Shown here: positions 12,099 to 22,128 of the stretch, one piece after another
Layout: each line of letters starts with the position of its first letter
How positions within the stretch are numbered: position 1 is the first letter of the stretch
Assembly (NCBI RefSeq): GCF_028554725.1
Contig: NC_071667.1
Span: forward strand, 10,337,501 to 10,401,500
Length of the DNA stretch: 64,000 nt
Source: Zeugodacus cucurbitae
Lineage: Eukaryota > Arthropoda > Insecta > Diptera > Tephritidae
Reading direction: 5' to 3'
The notes under the pieces: generated by a model
What the model saw: only the letters and a program-made list of their open reading frames with translations
Told to the model about the DNA's origin: nothing
Databases searched by the model: none
Made by a program: the position numbers and the translations under genes

Positions 12099-13031
12099 AT
12101 GTGGCACTTTTTGCCTCTCTCTGCTAGTAAGTAGTTTCACCGTAGTGAGTTTTACGAAGCGATACTTTTTTTTGAAAATTCGGGCTAAAAAATGATTGCA
12201 TGTGCATCGGGATATGTTAAAAATACAATATCTATAATATTTGAGAAAATTCGTCCAAGAATGGCTACCAAGCCAAAGATATCTTTAGTTATTGAGGGCT
12301 ACCAAATTTTGACTATTTGAAAAATTAAAATTTTCGAATATTTCATAAAGAGTCAAATAGGGTTTGTAGCTACATATCGCGCTATAAGGGACTATTATAA
12401 GCCTGCTCATTTGCATACTAATTTTGAATGAAAATAAGAAATATTGAAAATTAAAAACAGTTCATATTTAATATGTATATGTGTATGAATGTATGTATTT
12501 GTGCAATGATATTTTTGTTTTTTTCTTCGATTTTTATTAGCAAGCAGGTATCGTTTTTACAGCTCATTCTATTAAAAGGTACTTTGATTTTTATTATTAA
12601 ATGTATTTCTTACATTTTGTGTTTTTTTCTGTTAAATACTCTTTATTAGTGTTAAGCATTACATTATTTAAAAAAAGAAAGCTATTTAAATTGTGTGTGA
12701 TTACAATTTTGCTGACACTTTTCATATGCTTTTAGTATATACATACATTGCCATAGATTATTTGTATAATTACATGTATGAATCTATATATATGTGGGGG
12801 TGTATTTCCATGGAAAAGCAAAGTATGCGCAATAACTGTGTTATGCGTTTGCTTTTGTATGCATTTTAACAGAGAAGTTACATAGAAACATTGCTGACTA
12901 GGCCACCTATTGATTACTTCAAATAAACAAAAAAAAATATACTTATTTTATTCAGCCCTATTGTAAATTTCATTTGAATAAAGCATTACCATAAATTTTT
13001 ATTTCCACACGAAAGAAAATTTCGTGTCATG
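12099..13031. other. Non-coding stretch
   Basis: AT-rich sequence with no credible exon. Nothing recognised apart from scattered T-runs and TATG-type microsatellites. Confidence 0.55.
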
Positions 13032-13216
13032 AATTTCGTGGGAATGAAAACTTATATTCGATATTCTGTAACAAATATTTTTGCTTTGGTTTTTTGATTT
13101 TTCGTATTGGGGCTACATATGATGATTCCGTTTTTGAAGCCAATTACGCGACTGTTGTAAAATATTACTGAGGACAAAGAGCTCCCAAGATGTCGAGAAC
13201 TCGTAAAATGTCGAGA

Positions 13217-13307
13217 TTTTCCTTGGGTCAGAAGGATCTTGAACTAGGGCTTCAGCTGAGCTGGATAAAAGCTGGTCAGTCACAAGATCCTTCTGACCCA
13301 AGGAAAA
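13217..13307. repeat. Perfect 25-bp inverted repeat with 41-base loop
   Basis: Bases 13217-13241 (TTTTCCTTGGGTCAGAAGGA, TCTTG) are exactly complementary to 13283-13307. It lies inside the long-inverted-repeat element, and a minus-strand frame (13113-13445) runs through both arms. Confidence 0.95.
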
Positions 13308-13532
13308 TCGTAAGATGTCTAGGGCGCTCTTCGCCCTCAGTAATACTTCTTTAGTTATGGGGGTCATTGACACATTAAAAACTTTATCCTTGCGAATTAG
13401 CGAATTTAGAAGTAAAAAACATATGCAGATTTGTAGTAGGTTCACTGCGTTTTTTTGAGCTTTAATATCTATTAGGGTTTTTTTGCGGACTTCCTAAAGG
13501 ACTATCCTTATAATCAAAGTGCATTCCTCCTC

Positions 13533-13760
13533 TTGTGGGAAACAGCCATTAAACCTAACCTAAGATATATTAACAAAACACAGTTGAAGTTTTTGGTGGA
13601 AAATCCTGATATAGTAAACAGCTTCTACATAGAAAATAAGGAGAAAGTGAATACAGTTTGGAATAATCTGGATATCATGGGGCCACCATCGAAATCGATT
13701 GCAGAAAAGAACGAGATTTTTAAGCTGTCCAATGTGCGTCCGTTCAAGTTATTTTATTAA
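13533..13760 (+). pseudogene. Zeste/SANT-like DNA-binding fragment of a transposon
   Basis: The 75-codon frame contains TQLKFLVENPDIVNSF, then KVNTVWNNLDIMGPPSKS. This fits the pattern of insect SANT/Myb-like domains of the zeste type: QLxFLVxxxExxP, then W..L...LN..GPPxKS, then a Trp-containing helix. The third-helix tryptophans are missing and the frame stops soon after, so it is a fragment. It sits in the middle of the long inverted repeats and probably represents the DNA-binding partner of the former transposase. The family call rests on pattern resemblance only. Confidence 0.5.
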
Positions 13761-14133
13761 ATTATCCCTTCAAATATACATGTTTTTCCATGGTGGGGAA
13801 TGCAAGTCGGGCCAGCACTGAAAATTTTTATGTGGATAATTTATGCTTTTATGCTAAAACAGTCGCGTAATTGGCTTTATAAACGGAATCTTCATTTACA
13901 GTTCCAATACGAGTAATGAAAGAATCAAAACAAACACATGAGCGACACAATGCCGAAATTCGAGTATAAGTTTTCATTCACACGAAATTGAAAAAAGGCT
14001 CGTTCCTATAAGAGACTAGCGTGCGAAATTCTCTGCATTGCAAAAATATGGAAATTAGGGTACAATATTGCTATATTTCCTGCAATACGATATTATAACC
14101 ATTTTTAAAACCAAACATAAACACATGCAGATA

Positions 14134-14757
14134 CATATCGCTCATTTACTTGAATAGTGTCACAACTCAAAAAACACGATTTTTGAGTTGAGTATGCAGA
14201 AATGTGCGCATCGGCCATATTGTATAAAAATTTCATTCCGATGCGCAGAAAATAAGCGGTGAAATAAGAATGTGCCGTTATTAAACTTGTTATGTTGCAA
14301 TATATTTTACCCACAATAACGACACTTCTCAGTTGTGCCAGAATTATTTATACTTTTTTTACGAAACAACGACATATTTTGTGATACAACACATATTGTC
14401 ATAGGCTGAAGTTGGTTTTCTTTTCTGAAAGAAAGACATTTTTTGTGTTGGAACGATACTGGTGAAAATTAATTAAATTTTTCATATTGCTTTTTTTCAG
14501 CAAAAACGGCACATTTGACTTATGACGGCGAAATTGATTTATATTTTTCACAAATAACGACATAATTCAAAATAGGTCACATTTATGCCACAGAAAAAGC
14601 ATTAGTACACTCTATTTGGTCCATTTCTGCTCAACATTGTATTTAATATATTACAGGCCACTAGATTTGTCAATAAACTGATGACACTTTTCTATATTTG
14701 CTAAATAAGAGACAATTGTAAACTTTAAATCGCTCATTCAAGTAAATGAGCGATATG
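14134..14757. mobile_element. TA-flanked small inverted-repeat element
   Basis: The left end CATATCGCTCATTTACTTGA, AT is repeated inverted at the right end (14736-14757), with TA on both outer sides. About 624 bases, without coding capacity. The TA target and terminal repeats suggest a non-autonomous Tc1/mariner-type element. Confidence 0.75.
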
Positions 14758-15921
14758 TACATGTATGTGCAATAGTTATTATTACCTGCTTTCTCTGCTA
14801 TGTGAGTGAGCTGCATTATTTGTAGAAAATGTTTGTATATCATAATTCTATATAATAATTATGCATGACAAAATTCATTTAATATTGATTTTTATCTTTT
14901 TATATGTATTAGTTTAAGTATGTGTGTATTTTTCCATAAAGATAACCGCTCAGTTACTATTTACAAACATTTTTTTCCGCTTTCTACTATGTCCCATATC
15001 AATATAATACAGCATAAATTTTTTGTTAGAAACGTATGAATATTATTTTGACTGAGTGTTGTTCGATTTGCCTTTTTCATAAATATCTATCGCAAAACTC
15101 TCATTCGTAAGTATTTTTTTTTTTCTAACAATATTATGTATTTTGAAATCATTAGCCAATTAATTTGTGTTTATCTTTTGGTTTTTTAGTTGTGTCTCTA
15201 TATTAACATTAGTATGGTTTTATTAGCATATTTTCTAACAGTAGTGCATTACACATGCTGTCACTTATAATTACCAGAATAAGATGTAATAAATAATGTC
15301 GTCAAAACGGCACCACCTTTCAATAATTTTCTTACATCTATTTAAATATATGTGTGTAATAATAAATCCTTTTTTTATCTCATTTGCTTTGCTCTATATA
15401 TACATATGTATGTATCTAATTATGTGTGTGTATGCGTGTGTTATTTTACAATTTTGTAGTATTAAATGCATCTTTTAACTGTTCTCATCTTAAACAACGT
15501 CATTCATTGTCAGCACTAGAACTAGATCACTATGATATAAATCACCAAGTCGACGCTCACCTTCAATTACTTACTTTATATTCCTCCTTTTAGCTCAATA
15601 TATATGTGTGTATATATATCTATCTTTAACGTTATAATCATTATTATAGTTATTATAATATTTAGCTTAGAAAAACATAATTTAAAAATGTTCTATATAT
15701 ATTTATATGCAATTTTTTCTTTATAGTTTTTGGTTTTTCTGTGCTTCCTACTTCGTTTAAATTCAAAATTTTACCATTGAGCTGCTCTCGACATCAAAAT
15801 CACGAGCACCATTATGCGCTCACCTGCGAATCGGACGTACATGCCCACTTTATGCGACGTATTGCGTGTCGGCTCGTTCGGTATTTGGCTGTAAACTCTC
15901 TTTCTGCTTTTCGTTTCCCAG
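14758..15921. other. Non-coding stretch
   Basis: AT-rich to about 15.7 kb with no exon. From about 15760 the GC content rises sharply into the exon-like island at 15922-15951. On the minus strand this part also contains a good splice donor (CGCAG then GTGAGC, near 15831). Confidence 0.5.
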
Positions 15922-15951
15922 CTATGCCAGCGATTTAGGTTCGCGACGCTG
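15922..15951 (-). CDS. Candidate terminal exon of unknown product
   Basis: On the minus strand a pyrimidine-rich acceptor (GCTTCCACAG) precedes CAG CGT CGC GAA CCT, AAA TCG CTG GCA and a TAG stop, giving QRREPKSLA. The acceptor phase (0) fits the donor of the candidate exon at 16501-16566. An alternative acceptor 19 bases upstream (CTTGCATAG) would instead open a 70-codon frame beginning SCFHSSVANLNRW. I do not recognise the product. It may be an alternative Rim 3' end or part of another gene. Confidence 0.35.
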   Translation of the reverse strand, partial: QRREPKSLA

Positions 15952-16500
15952 CTGTGGAAGCAGCTCTATGCAAGGGTTACTGTAAGCACATATGAATATT
16001 GTCAGTAATGCCGTTATGTTAGTGTTGTAATTTTTGGGGATTTATGATGGGTAATGAGCAAACATTGGTGGTTGGCAAACGTGAAGACCATTTAGTACAT
16101 TCGAGGATAATGTTTTAGTGTTATTATTGTATTTGGTTGTTCAATTTTCGTAACGGTGCTTTAGTGTGAGTTTTGGGGGATACAATAGGACTTGCAGGCC
16201 AAATTAGTTTCAATTATTGATTATATGCGAATTGTTGATGTAAAAAAATTAAAAGTCACAGAGAAAAAGAAAATGTATTTGTATGTTAAACAGGTTTATT
16301 TTTTTCAAATTATACGCAATACCATTTAAGTGTCAGCAATGCAGCGTTTCAAAGCAAAATGGCGTTAACTAGCTCAGTTTATAAACTGCCTAAGAGCGCA
16401 GCGCATTTATTCATTTTCACTTTTGGTTAGTACTTCACACTTACTTCGCCAAGTAGTTGTTTGATTTTATTATGGCTCTGTTGTAGCCACTTTAGTTCAC

Positions 16501-16566
16501 CTGCATTGCATCCTCGCCTTCCTCTTCGAGTATGACCGATTCACCAGGCCAAACAATTGGACGTCC
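16501..16566 (-). CDS. Candidate internal exon (22 codons) of unknown product
   Basis: On the minus strand, acceptor CAAAACTTAG, then 66 bases translating as GRPIVWPGESVILEEEGEDA plus MQ, then donor CAG|GTGAAC. Phase 0 on both sides. It is GC-richer than its surroundings, acidic at its end, and reads like protein. No partner exon is certain. It is in the same orientation as Rim and lies 6.9 kb beyond the Rim stop. I do not recognise the family. Confidence 0.4.
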
Positions 16567-18129
16567 CTAAGTTTTGAGTTGTGAAACTTTTTAATAAGCT
16601 TTTCGAGTGCTTCTATGGATGCATTCTTATATCATTTCAAAACTAGCTATAAATATGATTTTGTGATTAATGAGAGCTAGTTTTTATCTCTTATCACTAT
16701 ATGATTGTCATATTTCTTTAAGACAAACCTAGCTATTGTTTAAAAGCACTCAGTCTATGTGCAAGCAAGCTGGATATTAATTTTCTTAATTAGATAATGG
16801 ATTATTTACAAATATTCGTATATACATTCTTTCAGGCTAAAAAGCATATAATTGATTTGAAAGCTCTAAAAAAGCTTAACACAGAAAAAAGCTCGGCTAA
16901 AGTTAATGTAGCTTTACTATATTTCCAACTGTTCAGTATAGAATATAAATCTGCGGGAGCTTCTTTGCACCTTTAGTATTCTTGTTTTATTTGTATTTCT
17001 TTAACTCTATTATTAGATACAATAACTACCTTTGTAAGGTGAACCCATTTCATAGGTATGCTAAAAATATTGACGCTACAACGTTTTTGTTTTATATAAA
17101 TGGATTTTTGAGATGCTATAAAAACTTGTCAGAGTAATGTATACTAAGGACAAACCTGACGAAAACACAAAAGTTTCATGGGTACATGTGAAAGCTCGAA
17201 AGCATTCACACGTGAAAGATATGTAGCGCGTCTTTTGCTGAAATCGGATTATTGTATTTATGTACAAAAATAAGATTTTCTCAAAAATTTGAACATGGAA
17301 AACATCTAGATTAATCAGTTATAATAAAATCTCTGAAAATAATTAAAGAAAAAGAAAAATATTTAACCGCTATTTGCATCAGAGCCATTTGTTGAAAGTG
17401 TTGGCAATCAATTAGCCGCTTCAAAAATATTTTCGAAACAAATTCTTTTGGATAGTAGTTAGAAAGAATGTATAATTATCAATCCACTAGATAGAAGAAT
17501 TCCAAGCTTTTCTGTTATATGGTATATATGCATTATGTAGCTTTAGAGAATCAGTGGCATGTTTGAATTGGATATTATATATAGGGAAATTTTTCGTATG
17601 TTGAAGGTATTTATGTACACAGCTAGCTCTAAATCAGCTATATACTTGCATCTATGTATATTTTTACAGATTAGATGTTTAATGGTTATATCAGTAGTAT
17701 TCGTTATCTTGCCAGCTTAACTGCTTAATGATGAATTCCGCCGTTATTCTACATTTTAAATAGCCATTTTGATTTGAAGTTAAGTGTTTAATTTGAGTTT
17801 GGAATTGAATGTATTGAAGTTAAATGTTGAAGTCTATAGAATATAAAGCAGTTATGTAAAATAATGCAAAAATTAGACAACAATTATAATAAAAAATTAA
17901 TCTAATGCCTTGAATATAACAGAATTCTTTGAAGAATTTTTTTTCATTTGAAAAATAAAAGGCATGCGTTGAAATCCGTGTATTTTATAGTATACTTCAT
18001 ATGTATATATATTATATTTTAATATCTTCATAATTTGGATTTCAAAAAGAAATTATTTTAAAATGTTGTCATGACACACGTACGGTTTAAAAGTATTCGA
18101 AGAAGAAGTTCTCTGTGGAATTATTAATA
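16567..18129. other. Non-coding stretch
   Basis: AT-rich, with no exon or element termini found on either strand. Confidence 0.55.
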
Positions 18130-19985
18130 TTTTTATACTCTCGCAACATGTTGCACAGAGTATAATAGTTTTGTTCACATAACGGTTGTTTGTGTCACCA
18201 AGAAATAAAAGAGCTGGATATGGGATTATATATGTATGTATATATAAATGATCAGGATGACGAGTGGATTTGAAATCTGGATGTCTGTCCGTCCGTCTGT
18301 CCGTGCAAGCGATAACTTGAGTAAAAAGTAAGATATCTTAATGAAACTTGGAACACATATTCCTTGGCACCCTGAGGAGATTGCTTTCGAAAATGGGCAA
18401 AATCGGTCCACTTCCACGCTCACAAAATGACGGAAACCGAAAACCTATACAGTGTCATAACTAAGCCATAAATAAAGTTATGAAAATAAAATTTGGAACA
18501 TAGGATCGCTTTAGGGAAGGGCACATTTGGATGTAATTTTTTTTTTGAAGTGGGCATGACCCCGTCCCCAAATAGGTTTTTTTTTGTATATAATACGCAA
18601 ACCAATAAAGGTTTATAAACCAAACTTTCTGCAGTCGTTTCTTTTAGCCATTTCCTTATACAGTCCAAAAATGAAAGAAATCGGATAATAACCACGCCCA
18701 CCTCCCATACAAAGGTTAGGTTGAAAATGACTAAAAGTGCGTTAACTCACTAACGAAAAACGTCAGAATCACTAAATTTTACCGAAGAAATGGCAGAAAT
18801 GGGGTTTTCGAGAGAAAGGTTTTGCGCAAGATTTATGGTCCTCTAAACATTGGCAACGGCGAATACCGCAGACGATGGAACGATGAGCTGTACGATTTAT
18901 ACGACGACATTGACATAGTTCAGCGAATAAAAAGACAGCGGCTACGCTGGCTAGGTCATGTTGTACGGATGGAAGAAAACACTCCAGCTCTGAAAGTATT
19001 CGATGCAGTACCCGCTGGAGGAAGCCGCGGAAGAGGACGACCTCCACTCCGGTGGAAAGACCAAGTGCAAAGTGACCTGGCTTCACTTGGTGTTTCCAGT
19101 TGGCGCCAAAAAGCAAAAAGGAGGAATGAGTGGCGCGCTCTGGTGGATTCGGCTATAATCGCTTAAAGCGGTTCCTACGCCAAATATATATATATATATA
19201 ATGGCAGAAGAAAGCTGCACTGAGATTTTTTTACAAAATGGAAAATGGGCGTGGCATCGCCCACTTATGTGTCAAAAACCATATCTCAGGAAGTATTCAA
19301 CAGATTTCAATGAAATTCGGTATATAATATTTTCTTGACACCCTAATGACACGGGTGGAATATGGGCGAAATCGGTTCACAACCACGCCTACTTCCCATA
19401 TAACTCAATTTTGAATTCTTCTGATTCCTTCACTTTATAATGTATACATTAAGAACCAATGAAGATAGCGGAATAAAACTTTACACAAATACTGTATTTG
19501 AGCAGTGACATCACTTGTGGAAAAATTGTCAAAGTCGGACCATGACTTTTCAAGACCCCTGATATCGAACATGAAGAACTTGGTGCCTAAGAATAATTTT
19601 ACACCGAAAATATAGGTAAATCTCTCAGATATTTTAATGTAATTCATTCCCTCTGAATTTTTTTCTTATTACAGTTTGTCTATGTTCCAAAAGTGGTTAA
19701 AATGGTGTCATAACTTCCCCCAGATCCCATATACCTATTTATAGATAATATAAAATTAAGTGGGCGTATAGTCTTCGATATATTGTATTTTGGTGGTAAA
19801 AACGAGTGAAATCGGTTCAGGAATTACCTCAGTCCCCATATACTATTTATGATGATTTTCGTTATTCTATTGAACTTTATTCAGAATATATGGGTCGAAT
19901 TGTGTTATCTTTATAAAATTACATCAATAAATTGCGAGAGTATAAAATGTTCGGTTGCACCCGAAGTTAGCCTTTCCTTACTTGT
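18130..19985 (+). mobile_element. Helentron-associated (mini-me/HINE-like) repeat, copy A, split by a LINE
   Basis: The left end TTTTATACTCTCGCAACATG is followed within 20 bases by the inverted AGAGTATAATAG, forming a subterminal hairpin. A TA-rich stretch, a conserved block (ATCAGGATGACGAGTGGA) and a GTCY run (GTCTGTCCGTCCGTCTGTCC) follow. The right end has GCGAGAGTATAAAA, then a short hairpin TTCGGTTGCACCCGAA and CCTTTCCTTACTTG. A core flanked by (TA)n and (GTCY)n is the published hallmark of dipteran mini-me/DINE-type repeats, now placed with Helentrons. It has no coding sequence of its own. Assignment is from remembered family structure. Confidence 0.75.
18799..19199 (+). mobile_element. 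5'-truncated RTE-like LINE, 3' end only, with 10-bp target duplication
   Basis: The insertion encodes the last part of the retrotransposon ORF (RKVLRKIYGPLNIGNGEYRR then RWLGHVVRMEE and VDSAIIA, stop at 19166). It ends, after only some 20 non-coding bases, in an AT microsatellite. AATGGCAGAA flanks both sides (18789-18798 and 19200-19209), proving insertion into repeat copy A. It shares its coding end with 57.8-58.2 kb. Confidence 0.92.
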
Positions 19986-20024
19986 ATTAATATACAATAA
20001 AGAGTAGAACAGTTCGTGTCGTTA

Positions 20025-20819
20025 TTTTTATACTCTCGCAACAAATGTTGCTAAAGAGAGTATAATAGTTTTGTTCACAAAACGGTTGTTTGTAAAACCA
20101 AACGAGTTAGATATAAGGTTATATATACCAAAGTGATCACGGTGACGAGTAAAGTTCAAATCCGGATGCCTGTCTGTCTTGAGTAAAAATTGAGATATCT
20201 GAATGAAACTTGGCACCGTGAGAGGGTTGCTTTCGAAAATGGGCGGAATCGGACCACTACCACGCCTACAAAATGGCGATAACCGAAAGCCTATAAAGAG
20301 CTATAACTAAGCCTAATTTATAGCTATGAAAGTGAAATTTGGTTCAACGGATTGTTCTAGGAAGGGGCATATTTAGATGTATTTTTTTGGGATAGTGGGT
20401 CTGACCCCGCCCCCTACTAAGTTTTTTGTACATATCTCGTAGGCCCTTCTAAAAGTCGCCAAAATCGGACCATAAGTATTCAAGGCCCCATATATCGGAT
20501 ATGAAGACCTCAGGGCTTCTAATACATTTTTTTCCGAAAATATAGGAAAATCTCAGATATTTTGAAAAATTCAGAGGGAATATTTTTCTTCTAATAACAT
20601 GTCTCCGTGCAAAAAATGAGGAAAATTGGGTCATAACTTCCCCTAGCTCCCATATATGTACCAAATATTAGGGGTTTGAAACCTTTAATAGATTTTATAT
20701 CACTCATATATATACCAAATATGTGAGTCAAATTGTGTGTTATATTAATAAAATTAAATCAATAAATTGCGAGAGTATAAAAGGTTCGGTCACACCCGAA
20801 CTCAGCCCTTCCTTACTTT
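20025..20819 (+). mobile_element. Helentron-associated (mini-me/HINE-like) repeat, copy B
   Basis: Same architecture as copy A and only 40 bases to its right, in the same orientation. The left end TATACTCTCGCAACAAATGT, TGCTAAAGAGAGTATA forms an imperfect 36-base hairpin. The right end has GCGAGAGTATAAAAGGTTCG, a CACACCCGAA hairpin arm and CCTTCCTTACTT. The GTCY run is shortened (CCTGTCTGTC). Internal blocks such as ATCGGACCACTACCACGCC and AAGTTTTTTGTACAT differ modestly from A, so it is a separate insertion or an old duplication. Confidence 0.78.
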
Positions 20820-20967
20820 TTTTTATTTCATTTTGAAAATACATATAATTTATATTTATATTAGTATATTTATATTAGTGACATCATGAAAGAAATTGGG
20901 GGGAAGGCTTTGTTGACAAGTACTATCTTCTACTCTTTGATTGGTATGTATCGTGCAATCAGATATA

Positions 20968-22128
20968 TTAGGTTGTCAAATATCTTTTGAATTTCGCGGA
21001 TATGTATAAAGCGCTACAGAGCTCATATCTGGCAAAACTATACATCTTTGAAAGGTCTTGACATAATCTACAAAACGACGCTATGCATGAATAGTTTGGA
21101 TATTGCGTTCAACAGTTATAGACGTGTAAACATAGAGTTCACTAACGCCGAAATTCGCGCTATTTTCAAATTTTCGTTAAAGGCAAATCCGCTAGAGAAA
21201 CGTTCCGTGAGATTAATGGTATTTTGGGGGAAGGTACTCTATTACTTCGAACTCCGGAAGAATGGTTTCGACGATTCAGAGCGGGTGAATCCGACACCAT
21301 GGATAAGCCATCCGGCGGAAGACCTGTAAAGACCGATCAAATCATATAAAACATCGAGTTGGATCGGCATGTGGCCCAGGAGAAGGGAGTTAGTCACCAA
21401 ACCATTTTAAACCATCTACAGAAGGCTGGATATACAAAAAAGCTTGACGTTTGGGTGCCGCATGATTTCACGCAAGAAAACCTTCTGGACCGAATCAACA
21501 ACTGTGATATGCTACTGAAACGGAACGAACTCGACCCATTTTTGAAGCGGATAGTGACTGGCGACGAAAAATGGATCACATACGACAATATCAAGCGAAA
21601 ACGGTAGTGGTTGAAGGGTGGTGAATCGTCCCAAACATTGGGCAAGTCGGGATTGACGGCCAGGAAGTTTCTGCTGTGTGTTTGGTGGGATTGGAAGGGA
21701 ATCATCCACTATGCCAGACGCTTAATTCTACCATCTACTGCGAACAACTGGACCGCTTGAAGCAGGCGATCGAGCAGAAGCGTCCAGAATCCTTCAACAG
21801 GAAGGGTGTAGTGTTCCACCAGGACAACGCCAGACCACACACTTCATTGGTGACTCGTCAAAAGCTACGGCAGCTCTGATGGGAGGTTTTATCGCATACA
21901 CCATATAGCCCGGACATAGCGCCCAGTGATTACCACCTTGAACTGAAAAGAGGCTTGTGAAAAGTGGCTGTCCGAGTTCTTCGCAAATAAGGAGGAGGCT
22001 TCTATAAGGGGGTATTATGAAGTTGCTGTCTAGATGGAAACAGATTATTTGAACCGATCACTGTAACACTTTTTATTAAGCATTGAATAAAGAGCAAAAA
22101 AGTGGAAGGGAGATATTTGGCAACCTAA
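20968..22128 (+). mobile_element. Mariner element, copy 2, complete ends with TA duplication
   Basis: The left end TTAGGTTGTCAAATATCTTT and the inverted right end TTAGGTTGCCAAATATCTCC are flanked on both sides by TA. It is 1,161 bases long, about 140 shorter than typical mariners, owing to internal deletions. It is the best-preserved terminus pair in the window and defines the repeat of this family, shared with 7864-9033. Confidence 0.95.
21048..21935 (+). pseudogene. Mariner transposase, broken
   Basis: Recognisable from ARLKS-like N-terminal frame pieces (NAEIRAIFKF), HQTILNHLQKAGYTKK and VTGDEKWITYDN (first aspartate) to HQDNARPHTS (second) and TPYSPDIAPSDYH (third). I count 34 positions between the second and third aspartates, including one stop, the D34D signature of mariner. 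There is a frameshift near 21180-21330, a stop after KRKR at about 21606, a 15-base deletion near 21712 relative to copy 1, and a stop in place of a residue after KLRQL. A second deletion after DYH removes part of the C-terminal region. Inactive. Confidence 0.93.

Larger units (their letters stand above)
13032..13989. mobile_element. DNA transposon remnant with about 130-bp terminal inverted repeats
   Basis: The left end (AATTTCGTGGGAATGAAAAC, TTATATTCG and onward through GCCAATTACGCGACTGTT to about 13157) reappears inverted at about 13858-13989. Between the arms lie a plus-strand frame resembling a zeste-type SANT/Myb domain and a smaller perfect hairpin. Flanking target duplications are not clear. 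The superfamily is uncertain: SANT-like partner proteins occur in several insect transposon groups, including PIF/Harbinger. Non-autonomous and decayed. Confidence 0.75.
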
